A stretch of DNA of 64,000 bases from Pseudomonadota bacterium (lineage in GTDB: Bacteria > Myxococcota_A > UBA796 > GCA-2862545): assembly GCA_023954855.1 (NCBI GenBank), contig JAGSGY010000009.1, positions 1 to 64,000 of the forward strand, written 5' to 3'. Positions 7,865 through 18,700 of this stretch are shown piece by piece. The translations under genes and the position numbers were made by a program. How positions within the stretch are numbered: position 1 is the first letter of the stretch; each line of letters starts with the position of its first letter. Under the pieces are notes generated by a model. That model was not told where the DNA came from and searched no databases. It saw nothing but the letters and a program-made list of their open reading frames with translations.

Positions 7865-8853
7865 AACTCGTCGGTCAGCAAACGCCGCACGTCATCGGGG
7901 TGCTCTACCCGCAGCGCCTTTCCGGCGAGCTCCGCATCTGGGAGTTCCCGAGGCCAGGTGAGTTCTCGCGCCCACTGCCGCAGGTTTTTGCCCTCGACGG
8001 AACGCGCGGCGAGGTCCAACGCGTCGGCGACCTCCGCGGCCGACGGACGCTCCTTGGCCTCGTGACGAAGCGTGCGCATCAAGATCGACCAGACCGCAGG
8101 CGGCACATCAGACCGCAGCCCCCGCATGGCGCCGACCACCCGCTGGTTCCACATGATGGATGAACCTGCGAGGCCGAGAACCTCGCCGATGCCGCGCTTG
8201 CCCATGACTGGACGTCCCGCAAGACAGCGGTACAGCGAGGCACCGAGCGCGTACACGTCCCAGCGTGGATGGCCCCGACTTCGTCGGTCAAAGCGCTCTG
8301 GAGCCATGAACGAGAGACTGCCGATCACATGACTGTCACGACTGCGAGCTTCGCGGTCGGCGCTCTGGAACCAGGCCACGCCAAAGTCGATGACCTTGAG
8401 CAGGCCGTGCCGGTCCACCAGCAAGTTCGAGGGCTTCACATCGCGATGGACCAGGCGCATCGGTGCTCCGAACCGGTCGGTCGCCTGGTGACAGTCGGAG
8501 AGTGTGGAAGCCGCGGAGGCGAAGGCCTCGAGCACGGCGCGAACCGGCGGCTCTTCGACATTGCAAGCCGTGCCGATGTCGGGTCCCCGCACCAGCTCGG
8601 TGATCAGCGCGAGGCGCCCATCAATCCGGCACAGGTCGTAAGCCGTCGCGACTCCGGGATGACCGAGGGCAGCGACGATCTTTGCCTCGTCGCGAAAGCG
8701 AGCCACCGCATCGGCGGTTGAAGGCGACCTGCCGTGCAGGACCTTGACGCCCACGGGAAGCACAAGGCCCCCGTCCGTCTGCAGCTCGGCTTGGTACACC
8801 TCGCCGAACTGACCCCGTCCAATACAAGCTCCGACATAGAGGGTGCGCGCCAT
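7861..8853 (-). CDS. Eukaryote-like Ser/Thr protein kinase
   Basis: 330 residues, almost entirely kinase domain. It has a glycine loop GRGQFGEVYQA (about residues 10-20), VAIK-type lysine in VGVKVLHG, catalytic loop HRDVKPSNLL, and DFG in KVIDFGVAWF, followed by MAPERF and WDVYALGASLYRCLAG. All catalytic residues seem present. There is no transmembrane or PASTA segment, so it is probably cytosolic. The tail after the kinase (residues about 285-330) is charged and unassigned. Such Hanks-type kinases are abundant in myxobacteria. It is divergent from the Nfu-type gene (67-base gap) and its target is unknown. Confidence 0.9.
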   Translation of the reverse strand: MARTLYVGACIGRGQFGEVYQAELQTDGGLVLPVGVKVLHGRSPSTADAVARFRDEAKIVAALGHPGVATAYDLCRIDGRLALITELVRGPDIGTACNVEEPPVRAVLEAFASAASTLSDCHQATDRFGAPMRLVHRDVKPSNLLVDRHGLLKVIDFGVAWFQSADREARSRDSHVIGSLSFMAPERFDRRSRGHPRWDVYALGASLYRCLAGRPVMGKRGIGEVLGLAGSSIMWNQRVVGAMRGLRSDVPPAVWSILMRTLRHEAKERPSAAEVADALDLAARSVEGKNLRQWARELTWPRELPDAELAGKALRVEHPDDVRRLLTDEF

Positions 8854-8920
8854 GACAGGAGCCTACCACCGCCGGCCATCCGCCGAGCAGTGGGATAGAC
8901 AGGCTCTTCGGAGGACGCGC

Positions 8921-9763
8921 ATGGGTCTGTGGGACACGTTCAAGTCGGCACTCGGGCTCAACCCGGGCTTTGTCGTGCGGGAGCCGGGCCCCTTTGCCAT
9001 CTCCGAATCCGCCGCACTGGCGCTCCAGGCGCTTCCCGAAGGGAAGGTGCTGCACGTGCAGACCCGTGAGGTCGACGATGGACGACTCGTCTCTGCCGAT
9101 GTTGGGGATGAGGAGCCGGGCCTCGAGTCGGTTGGCGAGCGCGTTCGCATTCCAGCGCCAGACGTCGAGCATCTCACCGGCCTGGAGCTCGATGCCGTCG
9201 ACGGCCGCTTCCGGGTCACCACCCACCTTGAGCTTCGCGGGCGAGAGACGCCGAACCCCGACAGCCGGGTCTACTTGGCGAGCCGGCCGCTGATCGCCGA
9301 GGGAGCGCGCTTCTACCAGACGGCCGAGCACGCTCCTCTCCTCGCCCAGCAGCTGCTCGACTCCCCGCTCGTCGCGAGCGTGCTGTTTCGCCTCAACACC
9401 CTGTCGATCGTGCGCACCCCCGAGTCCGACTGGAGCGCGGTGGATGCCCACGTCGACTCGACCCTGCGCCACTACTTGCTCAGGTGCGGCAAGGCGATCG
9501 TGCCGGTGCAGCGCACCGATGAAGAGAACTCGGACCTCGAGAACCGCGTCCTCGCCATCCTCGAAGAGCGCGTGCGCCCCCGCATTCACCAAGACGGCGG
9601 CGACCTCGAGCTGCTCGGCGTCGAGAATGGCGTCGTCAAAGTGCATATGGTCGGCGCGTGTAGCGGGTGTCCCGCGAGCTCACTGACCCTCAAGTTCGGC
9701 ATCGAGCAGGTGCTGAAGGAGCTGCTTCCCGGCGAGATCGAGGCCGTCGAACAGGTCGGCTAG
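8921..9763 (+). CDS. Nfu/NifU-type iron-sulfur cluster scaffold or carrier
   Basis: 280 residues starting at the ATG at 8921, which has GGAGG 6 bases upstream; an in-frame upstream ATG at 8843 lies inside the neighbouring kinase start and lacks such a site. The N-terminal 85 residues are unassigned. The middle resembles the Nfu N-terminal domain (YQTAEHAPLLAQQLLDSP, LFRLNTLSIVRTPESDW). The C-terminal NifU domain has RPRIHQDGGDLELL and the cluster-binding CSGC (Cys247, Cys250). Nfu proteins carry and deliver [4Fe-4S] clusters. The extra N-terminal module is unusual in length for the family. Confidence 0.85.
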   Translation: MGLWDTFKSALGLNPGFVVREPGPFAISESAALALQALPEGKVLHVQTREVDDGRLVSADVGDEEPGLESVGERVRIPAPDVEHLTGLELDAVDGRFRVTTHLELRGRETPNPDSRVYLASRPLIAEGARFYQTAEHAPLLAQQLLDSPLVASVLFRLNTLSIVRTPESDWSAVDAHVDSTLRHYLLRCGKAIVPVQRTDEENSDLENRVLAILEERVRPRIHQDGGDLELLGVENGVVKVHMVGACSGCPASSLTLKFGIEQVLKELLPGEIEAVEQVG

Positions 9764-10380
9764 AGCATCTCGGGCCGGTAAGCGACACCCCGGTGCACAG
9801 GCGAGAAGTTGATGGCGCCGCGGCCATGACCGTAGATCTCGTCCACGTGAAAACCGCCGTCACGAAGCAGTTCGACCGCATTTCGATTGACGTTGCAGCC
9901 GCCTGAGAACACGCCCCACACGGGGTTGATCAAGTTCTGAAAGCCCTGCATCGGCCCGTGGTCTGAGAGAGTGTGCTCCGCAAAGAACACCGCGCCGCCA
10001 GGCTTGAGCACGCGGTACATCTCGCGAAGCGCCGCATCGACGTCGGGGATCGTGCACAGCGTGAAGGTCAGCACGATCGCATCGAAGCTCGCGTCGTCGA
10101 AAGGCATCTCTTCCGCGCCGGTCTGCACGAGCTCGGTCTTGACGGGCAGCGCATCGAAGCGTGGCTGTGCCCGCTTGAGCATGTGGGGATCGGGCTCGAT
10201 TCCGACGAGCGAAGTGAGCTTGTCGACGTCGTAGATGGCAGCGTTGAGACCCGTCCCAACGCCGATCTCGAGCACATCCCCTGTCGCCAGAGGCACCACC
10301 TTGTGCCGCACGCCCTCGAGTCCCTTCATCGCCACATCGAGAATGGCGGCGAGTACTGGATGGCCGTCGGGTCGTCTCAT
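9760..10380 (-). CDS. Class I SAM-dependent methyltransferase
   Basis: 206 residues. The SAM-binding motif I is VLEIGVGTGLNAAIY (about residues 36-50), with acidic motif GIEPDPHMLKRA, motif AEEMPFDDASFDAIVLTFTLC and post-motif REMYRVLKPGGAVFFAEH. Overall it resembles the UbiE/METTL7 type of methyltransferase. The substrate is not evident. It overlaps the upstream membrane-protein gene by four bases (ATGA) and is divergent from the PUFA synthase operon. It shares CTAG at its end with the Nfu gene. Confidence 0.88.
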   Translation of the reverse strand: MRRPDGHPVLAAILDVAMKGLEGVRHKVVPLATGDVLEIGVGTGLNAAIYDVDKLTSLVGIEPDPHMLKRAQPRFDALPVKTELVQTGAEEMPFDDASFDAIVLTFTLCTIPDVDAALREMYRVLKPGGAVFFAEHTLSDHGPMQGFQNLINPVWGVFSGGCNVNRNAVELLRDGGFHVDEIYGHGRGAINFSPVHRGVAYRPEML

Positions 10381-10919
10381 GGCTCACCGTCCTCAGCAGG
10401 GCTGCGCAGCTCGCCTAGTAGATATCCCAGCACCACGGCAAACGGCAGCGCGGAGGCAATCTCAGCCACCAGCCCCACCACCACGCGGGCCGATGCAAAG
10501 AGTTGGAGCTCTGAGATCCCCCAGCGCTCCACCGTGAGCGAACCCACGACGGTGCTCGCAGCGTCGGCCGCAGGGAGTCCGAGCAAGAGCAACACCGCGC
10601 CCACCGACAGGATCAGGCGAGGCAGCCACCGGAGAGGACGCGCTCGCTGCACCGCCGTCAGAAGCACCGCCGACTGAAGAATCACTGTCCCGAGCGTGAC
10701 GATCAGCGCGCCCGCGACGCCGATGACCGGCACCTTCAAGAAGGCGTTGGGAAGCTCGTAGACCCAAGCCCCGCTGAGGTCCGAGGCCACACAGGCCATC
10801 GCCCCGACTTCACCGAAGAGCCCGAGGACCCGATTGAGCGACAGGCCCATGATCAGCCACCAAGCGCTCTCCGCGAGGGCTCCTCTGTCCTCCCCTGCCA
10901 CCAACGAATCCTTACCCAC
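10377..10919 (-). CDS. Membrane protein of unknown function
   Basis: About 180 residues with four likely hydrophobic segments (WWLIMGLSLNRVLGLFG, VIGVAGALIVTLGTVIL, LILSVGAVLLLLGLPAA, VGLVAEIASALPFAVVLGYL). The frame stays open to 11045, but the segment beyond 10919 is basic and irregular. The GTG at 10917-10919 has a GGGGGGA site about 8 bases upstream and was chosen; an ATG at 10850 is another option. It is co-transcribed with the methyltransferase and divergent from pfa1. No family was recognised. Confidence 0.6.
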   Translation of the reverse strand: MGKDSLVAGEDRGALAESAWWLIMGLSLNRVLGLFGEVGAMACVASDLSGAWVYELPNAFLKVPVIGVAGALIVTLGTVILQSAVLLTAVQRARPLRWLPRLILSVGAVLLLLGLPAADAASTVVGSLTVERWGISELQLFASARVVVGLVAEIASALPFAVVLGYLLGELRSPAEDGEP

Positions 10920-11191
10920 GTCTTCGGTCCCCCCGCATCGCCAGCGGATGCCGAAGCTACGCACCCCACGGCATCGAACAAGAGCGCTTCGCACCGAAAG
11001 GCTCCGCTCCCCGCTCCTTCGGACCCCCAAATTGCCGAGTATCAAGCTTGAATGCCGAAACTGGCCGCCCGGCCAGGGTTTTAAGCGTTATCCACGGGGT
11101 GCCACAACCAGGAGTGCGTTTGGCCCTCTCAACTCCCAGATCAAGCGGATGGAGCCTTCCATCGACCCCTCCCCGACCGGGAAGGGCAGCA
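10920..11191. promoter_or_regulatory. Divergent promoter region upstream of pfa1
   Basis: A 272-base non-coding stretch between the membrane-protein gene and pfa1. It holds a perfect 10-base palindrome TCAAGCTTGA at 11042-11051, the inverted repeat at 11061-11076, and an A/T-richer TTTTAAGCGTTATCC immediately after it at 11079-11093 that could serve as a -10 region. A reading frame is open from an ATG at 11052 minus 4 (11048), but it lacks a ribosome site and homology to PfaD begins only near 11192. Confidence 0.55.
11061..11076. promoter_or_regulatory. Inverted repeat shared with oleA, candidate operator of the pfa operon
   Basis: CTGGCC-GCCC-GGCCAG, a perfect 6-base inverted repeat with a 4-base spacer, preceded by GAAA. 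The same arms, spacer length and preceding AA-A occur upstream of oleA at 32234-32249. Its centre is 123 bases before the chosen GTG of pfa1 and it sits just before an A/T-rich stretch that could be a -10 region. The half-site ACTGGCC recalls the ACTGGTC arm of the E. coli FadR site, but the spacing differs, so the binding protein is unknown. Confidence 0.6.
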
Positions 11192-12733
11192 GTGCACGCT
11201 GCGATCCAGAATCTGGAACTGCCGTTTGGCGTGGTGCAATCGGGAAATGACCTCGCCGTGGTCAGCGACGGCCAAGCCTCGATGATCGGCCAAGCCCCGG
11301 CCGCCGCACTCCCCTTGCTCGCCTGGATCCCCGCCCTGACGCCCGAGCAGCTCGGAGATCCGGGTTTTCAGCGTACCTACGGCGTTCGCGCCAACTATGT
11401 GGCCGGAGCGATGGCCAACGGGATCGCCAGCGAAGAGATGGTGATCGCCATGGCAAAGGGCGGCCTGCTCGGCTTCTTCGGGGCCGCCGGCCTCTCGACG
11501 CCGCGGATCACCGCCGCGATCGATCGCATTCAAGCTGAAGTCGGCACCCTGCCCTACGGCTTCAACCTGATTCACAGCCCCAACGAGCCCCGCCAGGAGC
11601 AAGAGAGCGTCGACCTCTACCTCCAGCGCGGCGTCACCGTGATCTCGGCGTCGGCCTACATGCGCCTCACACCGATGGTCGTGCAGTACCGGGCCACGGG
11701 CCTGACCGAAGTCGACGGCAAGGTGGTCGCGAAGAACCACATCCTCGCCAAGGTCTCGCGTGAAGAAGTGGCTCTGCACTTCCTCCGTCCCGCACCGAAG
11801 AAGATGCTCGACCAGCTCGTCACCGACGGCAAGATCACCGCCAATGAGGCCGCGCTGGCCCTGCGCATTCCCATGGCCGACGACATCACCGCCGAGGCCG
11901 ACTCGGGCGGACACACCGACAACCGCCCGCTTCCCGTCCTGCTTCCACTGCTGCTCGCCCTGCGCGACCGCATCGCCGAAGAGACCGGACAGGCCTGCCG
12001 CGTGGGTGCGGCCGGCGGACTCGGAAGCCCCGACGCCGTCGCTGCAGCCTTCGCGTTTGGTGCGGACTACGTCGTCACCGGTACGGTCAACCAGGCCTGC
12101 ATCGAGGCGGGCACCTCACCGATGGTGAAGACCATGCTCGCCGACGCGGCGGCCCACGATGTCGGCATGGCCCCTGCCTCCGACATGTTCGAGGGCGGCG
12201 TACAGGTGCAGGTGCTCAAGCGCGGCACCCTGTTCGCGATGCGCGGCCAGAAGCTCTACGAGCTGTACCGCGACTACGCATCACTCGAAGACATCCCCGC
12301 CGATGAGCTGGCCCGAATCGAGAAGACGGTGCTCAAGAAGCCTGTCTCCGAGGTCTGGGACGGCTGCGCCGCGTTCTTCGCCGAGCGCGACCCGGCCCAG
12401 CTCGACAAGGCCGCCAAGGACCCTCGCCACAAGATGGCGCTGGTGTTTCGCTGGTACCTCGGCCTGTCGTCCCGGTGGGCCATCGCCGGTGAGCCCGATC
12501 GTCGCCAGGACTGCCAAGTCTGGTGCGGTCCCGCGATCGGCAGCTTCAACGCATGGACGCGTGACACCTTCCTCGCCGCTCCCGCCGAGCGTCGCGTCGT
12601 GGTCGTCGCCGCCAACCTTCTCGCTGGCGCCGCGGCCATCACCCGCGCACGCTGGCTCGATCATCAAGGCATTGACGCAGGCCCCGAAGCCGCGCGTTGG
12701 ATGCCTCGTCCCCTCGCCCGAGTGTCCGCATGA
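11192..12733 (+). CDS. pfa1: PUFA synthase enoyl reductase subunit (PfaD/Pfa1)
   Basis: 513 residues from a GTG with GGGAAGGG about 6 bases upstream. The frame is open from 11048, but similarity to PfaD starts here (IQNLELPFGVV...), and the upstream segment contains a probable operator. Family hallmarks: TYGVRANYVAGAMANGI, GGLLGFFGAAGLSTPRI, FNLIHSPNEP, MADDITAEADSGGHTDNRP, CRVGAAGGLGSPDAVAAAF, VTGTVNQACIEAG, HKMALVFRWYLGLSSRWA. These are the FMN-dependent 2-nitropropane-dioxygenase-like enoyl reductases that act in trans with the PUFA synthase. It overlaps pfa2 by four bases (ATGA), forming the usual myxobacterial pfa1-pfa2-pfa3 order. Confidence 0.95.
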   Translation: MHAAIQNLELPFGVVQSGNDLAVVSDGQASMIGQAPAAALPLLAWIPALTPEQLGDPGFQRTYGVRANYVAGAMANGIASEEMVIAMAKGGLLGFFGAAGLSTPRITAAIDRIQAEVGTLPYGFNLIHSPNEPRQEQESVDLYLQRGVTVISASAYMRLTPMVVQYRATGLTEVDGKVVAKNHILAKVSREEVALHFLRPAPKKMLDQLVTDGKITANEAALALRIPMADDITAEADSGGHTDNRPLPVLLPLLLALRDRIAEETGQACRVGAAGGLGSPDAVAAAFAFGADYVVTGTVNQACIEAGTSPMVKTMLADAAAHDVGMAPASDMFEGGVQVQVLKRGTLFAMRGQKLYELYRDYASLEDIPADELARIEKTVLKKPVSEVWDGCAAFFAERDPAQLDKAAKDPRHKMALVFRWYLGLSSRWAIAGEPDRRQDCQVWCGPAIGSFNAWTRDTFLAAPAERRVVVVAANLLAGAAAITRARWLDHQGIDAGPEAARWMPRPLARVSA

Positions 12734-15700
12734 CTCATGAGCCCATCGCGATTGTCGGCATGGCCGCCCTGTTCCCGAAGTCCCCGGACCTCGCGAGCTA
12801 CTGGGCGAACATCGTCTCAGGCGCGGACTGCATCTCCGAGATTCCCGCGGATCACTCGTGGTCGGCCGAGGACTACAACGACGAGGACAAGTCCTGGGAA
12901 GACCGGACCTGGGCCGAGCGCGGTGGCTTTCTCGAAAAGGTGCCGTTTGACCCGGTCAAGTGGGGCATTCCCCCGACGCAGCTCGAGTCGATCGACACCT
13001 CGCAGCTGCTCGGACTGATGGTCGCTCGCGAGGCACTGCGCGACGCAGGGCTCGACCCCGATCAGCAGGGCTGGGACCGCAGCCGCACGAGCTGCATCCT
13101 CGGCGTGACGGGCACGCAAGAGATGGTGGTCACCGCCGGCGCCCGCATCCAGGGACCGCGGTGGATGAAGGCCCTGCGACGCCACGGCATCGGCGATGAC
13201 GCCGCCAAGGCCATCGCCCAGGACATCGCCTCGCACTTTCCCGAGTGGACCGAGCAGACCTTCCCCGGACTGCTCGGCAACGTGGTCGCCGGCCGGATCG
13301 CAAACCGACTCGACCTCGGCGGCACCAACTGCGTGGTCGACGCGGCCTGCGCCTCGAGCCTCGCGGCGATTCAGTTCGCGATGTCCGCACTTCGCGACGG
13401 GTCGACCGACATCGCGCTGACCGGCGGTGTCGACACGCTCAACGACATCTTCATGCACATGTGCTTCAGCAAGACCCCCGCGCTGTCGCAGGGCAATGAA
13501 GCGCGTCCATTCGACGCTCGCGCCGACGGCATTCTGCTTGGCGAGGGCGTGAGCATGCTCGCCTGCAAGCGTCTGTCCGATGCCGAGCGCGACGGCGACC
13601 GCATCTACGCCGTGATTAAGGGCATGGGCTCGTCCTCGGACGGCCGCAGCCGCAGCATCTACGCACCCGACCCGGCCGGCCAGGCCTCCGCGGTGCGCCG
13701 CGCCTACGAGCTCTCGGGCGTCACCGCCGACAGCGTCGAGCTCATCGAAGCGCACGGAACCGGCACCAAGGCCGGAGACGCCGCCGAGATCGCGGGCCTG
13801 AAGCAGGTCTTCGCCGAGACCACCCGCGAGGGCCGCTTCGTCGCCCTCGGAAGTGTGAAGTCCCAGGTGGGCCACACGAAGGGTGCCGCCGGTGCCGCTG
13901 GCCTGATGAAGGCCGCCCTTGCCCTGCATCAACGCGTGCTCCCGCCGACCGCGAAGGTCGAGCAGCCGAACGAAAAGGCCGACTTCGAGAACACCCCGCT
14001 GTACTTGAACAAGAGCGCCCGTCCGTGGATTCGCACCGCCGAGACCCCGCGTCGCGCCGGCGTGTCCTCCTTCGGCTTCGGCGGCAGCAACTTCCACGCT
14101 CTGCTCGAGGAGTACGGCTCGGACACGGGCTTCGCAGTGATGGGTGCGGCCGATGCCGAGCTCTTCCTGTTCTCGGGTGCAGACGCGACCGAGCTCACCG
14201 CCGCACTGGCCGCAGACCTCGACGCCCCGACCCTCGCTCATGCCGCGCACACCGTGCTCAGCGCCTGGAAGCCGGGTGGACACGTGGTCAGCTTCCTGGC
14301 CTCCAGCCTCGACGAGCTGAACACCCGCATCGCCACCGCCACCACGCTGGTTGCATCCGGCACCGGCACCCGCGACGAGGTCACCTACGCCACCCCGACC
14401 GACGCCGACAAGCGCCTCGCCATCCTCTTTCCCGGGCAGGGCTCGCAGTACCCGGACATGGGCCGCAGCGCGCTGATTCGCCACCCAGCCGCTCGCGCCG
14501 TCGTCGACCGCGCCGACACCGCCCTGCGCAACGCCGGAAAGCCCGGTCTCGGCGCCCGTATCTTCCCGCCGAGCGCCTTTGATCCCGCAGCGGCCAAGGT
14601 CCAGCGCGGTGCCCTCACGGCCACCGACTGGGCCCAGCCGGCCATCGGCGCTCTCTCGAAGGCGTACTTCGACGCCCTCACCGGCTTTGGCGTGACGGCC
14701 GAGGCCTTCGCCGGCCACAGCTACGGCGAGCTCGTCGCCCTGTGCGCGGCCGGGGCCTTCGACGAAGACACCCTGTGGAAGCTCTCCCGTGTGCGTGGCG
14801 AGGCCATGGCCGGCGACGCCGACCGCGGCACCATGGCGGCGGTCAAGGGTGAGCTCGGCGCCATCCAGGCCGTGCTCGACGGGCTGTCCGACGGCGTCGT
14901 TCTCGCGAACCGCAACCACCCGACCCAAGGGGTCATCTCCGGTAGCCGCGCTGCCGTCGATGCGGCACTCGTGGCCCTCGAGGCGGCTGGCCTCTCTGGA
15001 CGCCCCATCAATGTCGCCGCCGCGTTCCACTCGCCGCTCGTCGCCGATGCAGCCAAGCCCCTGGCGGCTGCGCTCGCCGATTGCACGCTGACCACGCCGG
15101 CGACCCCGGTGTACGCAAACAGCACCGCCGCCCCCTACGACGACGTCGCCAAGCGCCTCGTCGAGCAGATCACCAGCCCCGTCCGCTTTGTGGACACGCT
15201 GCAGGCCCTGTGGTCCGAGGGCATTCGCACCTTCGTCGAGTGTGGGCCCAAGGGCGTGCTGTCTGGCCTCGTCGCCAAGACGCTGCCCGACGCGACCGTG
15301 CTCTCGGTCGACGGCGCAACCGACAGCCTCGACGGTGACACCCAACTCAAGCAGGCCCTCGCCGCCCTCGCCACTCGCGGCGTGGCCATCGATGTGAGCC
15401 CCCTGCTCGCGCAACGCCTCCCCGATGCCCCCCGCGAGGCCACGAGCCGCGCAGCGGTGTGGATCGCCGGCGCAAACCACCGCACGGAGCGGACCTTGAA
15501 TCCTCCTCTTCCGACCTCGGCCACCGATCACAACCTCACCGCGCGCCTCGAGGCCCTCGAAGCCCGCGCTGAGGCCGCCGAAGCGCGGGCCCTCGCCGCC
15601 GAGCAGCGTGCCGCACAGGCCCCTGCTGTGGCACCCGTCATCGGACGCGCAGCCCCCGTCGCTGCAGGTCCCATGGGTGATCTGCTCGCCGCGACTCGGC

Positions 15701-18700
15701 AGAGCCTGTCGGCGTTCACCGCGAACCAGGAGCAGGCCGCCGAGGTGCACCGCGAGTTCCTCAAGGCACACAACACCGCGACCGAGACCTTTGCGCAGCT
15801 CTTTGAGAGCCACGCCCGCTTGGTGGCCATGGCCAATGGCGAGACCGTCGCCCCCGCTGCCATTCCCGCAGCTCCAATGATGCCGGCGCCGATCGCACCG
15901 CCGCCGACCACCGAGGCCCCCGCCGGCTCGGGCATCGCCAGCCTGCTTGCCGGAATCGGTCGCAGCGACGCGCTCCCGAACGTGCCCACGTCCGAGGGTG
16001 CCAAGCACATCACCGAAGGCTGGGGTGCCCTGCCCACCAGCGACGAGACCGCACCCGCCCTCGCCATTCCCGCGCCCGCTGCTCCCATCGGCGCCATTCG
16101 CCTGGCAGGAACCGGCAACAGCGCGATTCCCGAGCTCCCCACCGCCGCAAACTACAACCGCGGCGGAGGCAGCAGCGCGAGTACCGGCGCAGCCTTCTCG
16201 AAGGACGCACTCGAGACGGCCCTCATGGCCTCTGTCGCCCAGAAGACCGGCTACCCGACCGAGATGCTCGAGCTGTCGATGGACCTCGAATCCGACCTCG
16301 GCATCGACTCCATCAAGCGCGTCGAGATCCTCGCCGCCGTCCAAGAGACGCTGCCCGGCCTGCCCGACGTCGACAACGACACCCTCGCCGCGCTGCGCAG
16401 CCTCGGCGATGTGCTCAACCACCTCGTCGAGCTGGTGCCGAGCGGCGCACCGTCTGGTCCCGTCTTCACCCCTGAGGCGCTGCAGAGCGCGCTCATGGCC
16501 TCCGTCGCGGACAAGACTGGCTACCCGACCGAGATGCTCGAGCTCTCCATGGACCTCGAGTCCGACCTCGGCATCGACTCCATCAAGCGCGTCGAAATCC
16601 TCGCCGCTGTCCAAGAGACCCTGCCTGGCCTGCCCGACGTCGACAACGACACCTTGGCCGCGCTGCGCAGTCTCGGTGATGTGCTCGGTCACCTCGTGGA
16701 ACTCACCGAGACCTCGGGTGCCCCCGCGGCTGTTGGCTTCACCGAAGAAGCCCTGCAGAGCGCGCTGATGGCGTCCGTCGCGGACAAGACCGGCTACCCG
16801 ACCGACATGCTCGAGCTCTCCATGGACCTCGAGTCCGACCTCGGCATCGACTCCATCAAGCGCGTCGAGATCCTCGCCGCCGTCCAAGAGACGCTGCCCG
16901 GCCTGCCCGACGTCGACAACGACACCTTGGCCGCACTGCGCAGCCTCGGTGATGTGCTTGACCACCTCGTGTCGCTGACCGGCGGCTCCACGCCCGATCC
17001 CACCCCGCCAGCCCCCCCAACGCCGACCCTTCCTGGTCTCGGGGTGGTCCACGCGGTGCCGAAGCGCCGGACGGTCCAGGCCCTGCCCGCCCCGAGCGGT
17101 CAGCCGTGGTCCCCCGCCGGCACGCTGGCCTTGAGCCGTGATCGTCACGGACTCGCCGAAGGCGTCGCAAAGGCGCTCGCCGCAAAGGGCGTCGACGCCC
17201 AGGTCTTCGATGATGCACTGCCCGAAGACGCCGTCGGACTGGTGCACTTTGCCGCCCTCGACGCGCTGGATGTGCGCGCCGAGGTCCGCCGCGGCTTCAC
17301 GCTCGCCAAGGCCATTGGTCCCTGCGACCTATTCGCCACCGTGACCGGTCAAGGCGGAAGCTTCGGCCTCGACAACCCCAAGGGAAGCTGGCTCGAAGGC
17401 GCGCTGCCCGGCCTCGCGAAAACGCTGGACCAAGAGTGGGAAGACTGCCGCTGCCTCGCGCTCGACATCGACCCCACGGCCCTCGACGCCGAGGCCATCG
17501 CCACTGAGCTGCTCACCCACCGCGGCGTGACCGAGATTGGCATCCAGGCCGGCGAGCGCATCGCCCTGTTCGCCTCCGAGGACGTCCTCGAGGACGCGAT
17601 TCGCACCGCTCCCCTCGACGCTGGCGACCTCGTGGTCGTCACCGGGGGAGCGCGCGGTGTGACGGCTCGGGTCGTGCAAGAGGTGGCCCGCCGCTACACC
17701 CCGACGTTGCTACTGCTTGGACGCTCGGACGTCCCCGAGCTCGACCCGGCCTGGGCCGTGGGCATCGCCGATGACGCTCTCAAGGGCGCCTACCTCACCG
17801 CCGCCAAAGCCTCCGGCGCCACCCCGACGCCGAAGCAGCTCACCGCCGAGGTCAACGCGGTGCTCCGCGCTCGCGAGGTCCGCGCAAACATCGCTACGAT
17901 GGAGGCCGCAGGCTCGACGGTGCACTACGCCGCCGTCGATGCGCGTGATGCCGAGGCCGTCGGTGCGGCCATCGCCACCATTGGCCAGCCCGTTCGCGGC
18001 CTCATTCACGGCGCCGGCGTGCTTCAAGACAAGCTGCTCGTCGACAAGAGCGAAGAGCAGTTCGATCTCGTGTTCTCGACCAAGGTCGACGGCCTCGAGG
18101 CCCTGCTCGCCAATGTCGACCTCGACGAGCTCAGGCTCGCGACGATGTTCGGCTCGGTCGCCGGGCGCTACGGCAACCGCGGCCAGGCCGACTACAGCAT
18201 GGCCAACGAGGCCCTGTGCGCCAAGGCCCGTCAGCTCTCCGCGGCCGGCGTGCTCGCCAAGTGCTTCTCGTGGGGACCTTGGGACGGAGGCATGGTCGAC
18301 GCCGGCCTCGCCAAGCAGTTCGCCGCTCGCGGCATCGCGCTGATCGGCCTTGAGCAGGGGGCGAATGCCTTCTGCGATGAGCTGTCGCTCGGCAGCATGG
18401 ATGCGGCCGTTGAGGTCGTCATCGGCGGACCCGACATTCCGGGTCCTCTGGTCGGCACCCGCAAGGCGCACACCAAGGCCATCGAGCTTGGAGCCACCGA
18501 CGGGCGCTTCCTCACCGACCACAAGATCGACGGAAAGGCGGTCTTGCCCGCGGTGATGGTGCTCGAGTGGATGGCCCGCGCCGCGAAGGACGCGTTCCCG
18601 CAGCTCAAGCTCACCAACATCCGTGACTTTGCCGTGCTCAAAGGCGTCGTCGTCGACGAAGCCGCCTCGCTCAACCTCGAGTGGGAGCCGACGGCAGCCA

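Noticed and set aside
11048-11191. N-terminal extension of pfa1 from the ATG at 11048
   Set aside because: No ribosome site, no similarity to PfaD, and it would cover the inverted repeat. GTG 11192 has GGGAAGGG upstream.
12697-12729. Earlier ATG for pfa2
   Set aside because: It lies inside pfa1; the ATG at 12730 overlaps the pfa1 stop and begins the KS at the usual place.
12817-17247. A 1476-codon open frame on the minus strand opposite pfa2
   Set aside because: It is the shadow of high-GC codon usage. Its translation has no family resemblance, while the plus strand encodes unmistakable KS, AT and ACP motifs.
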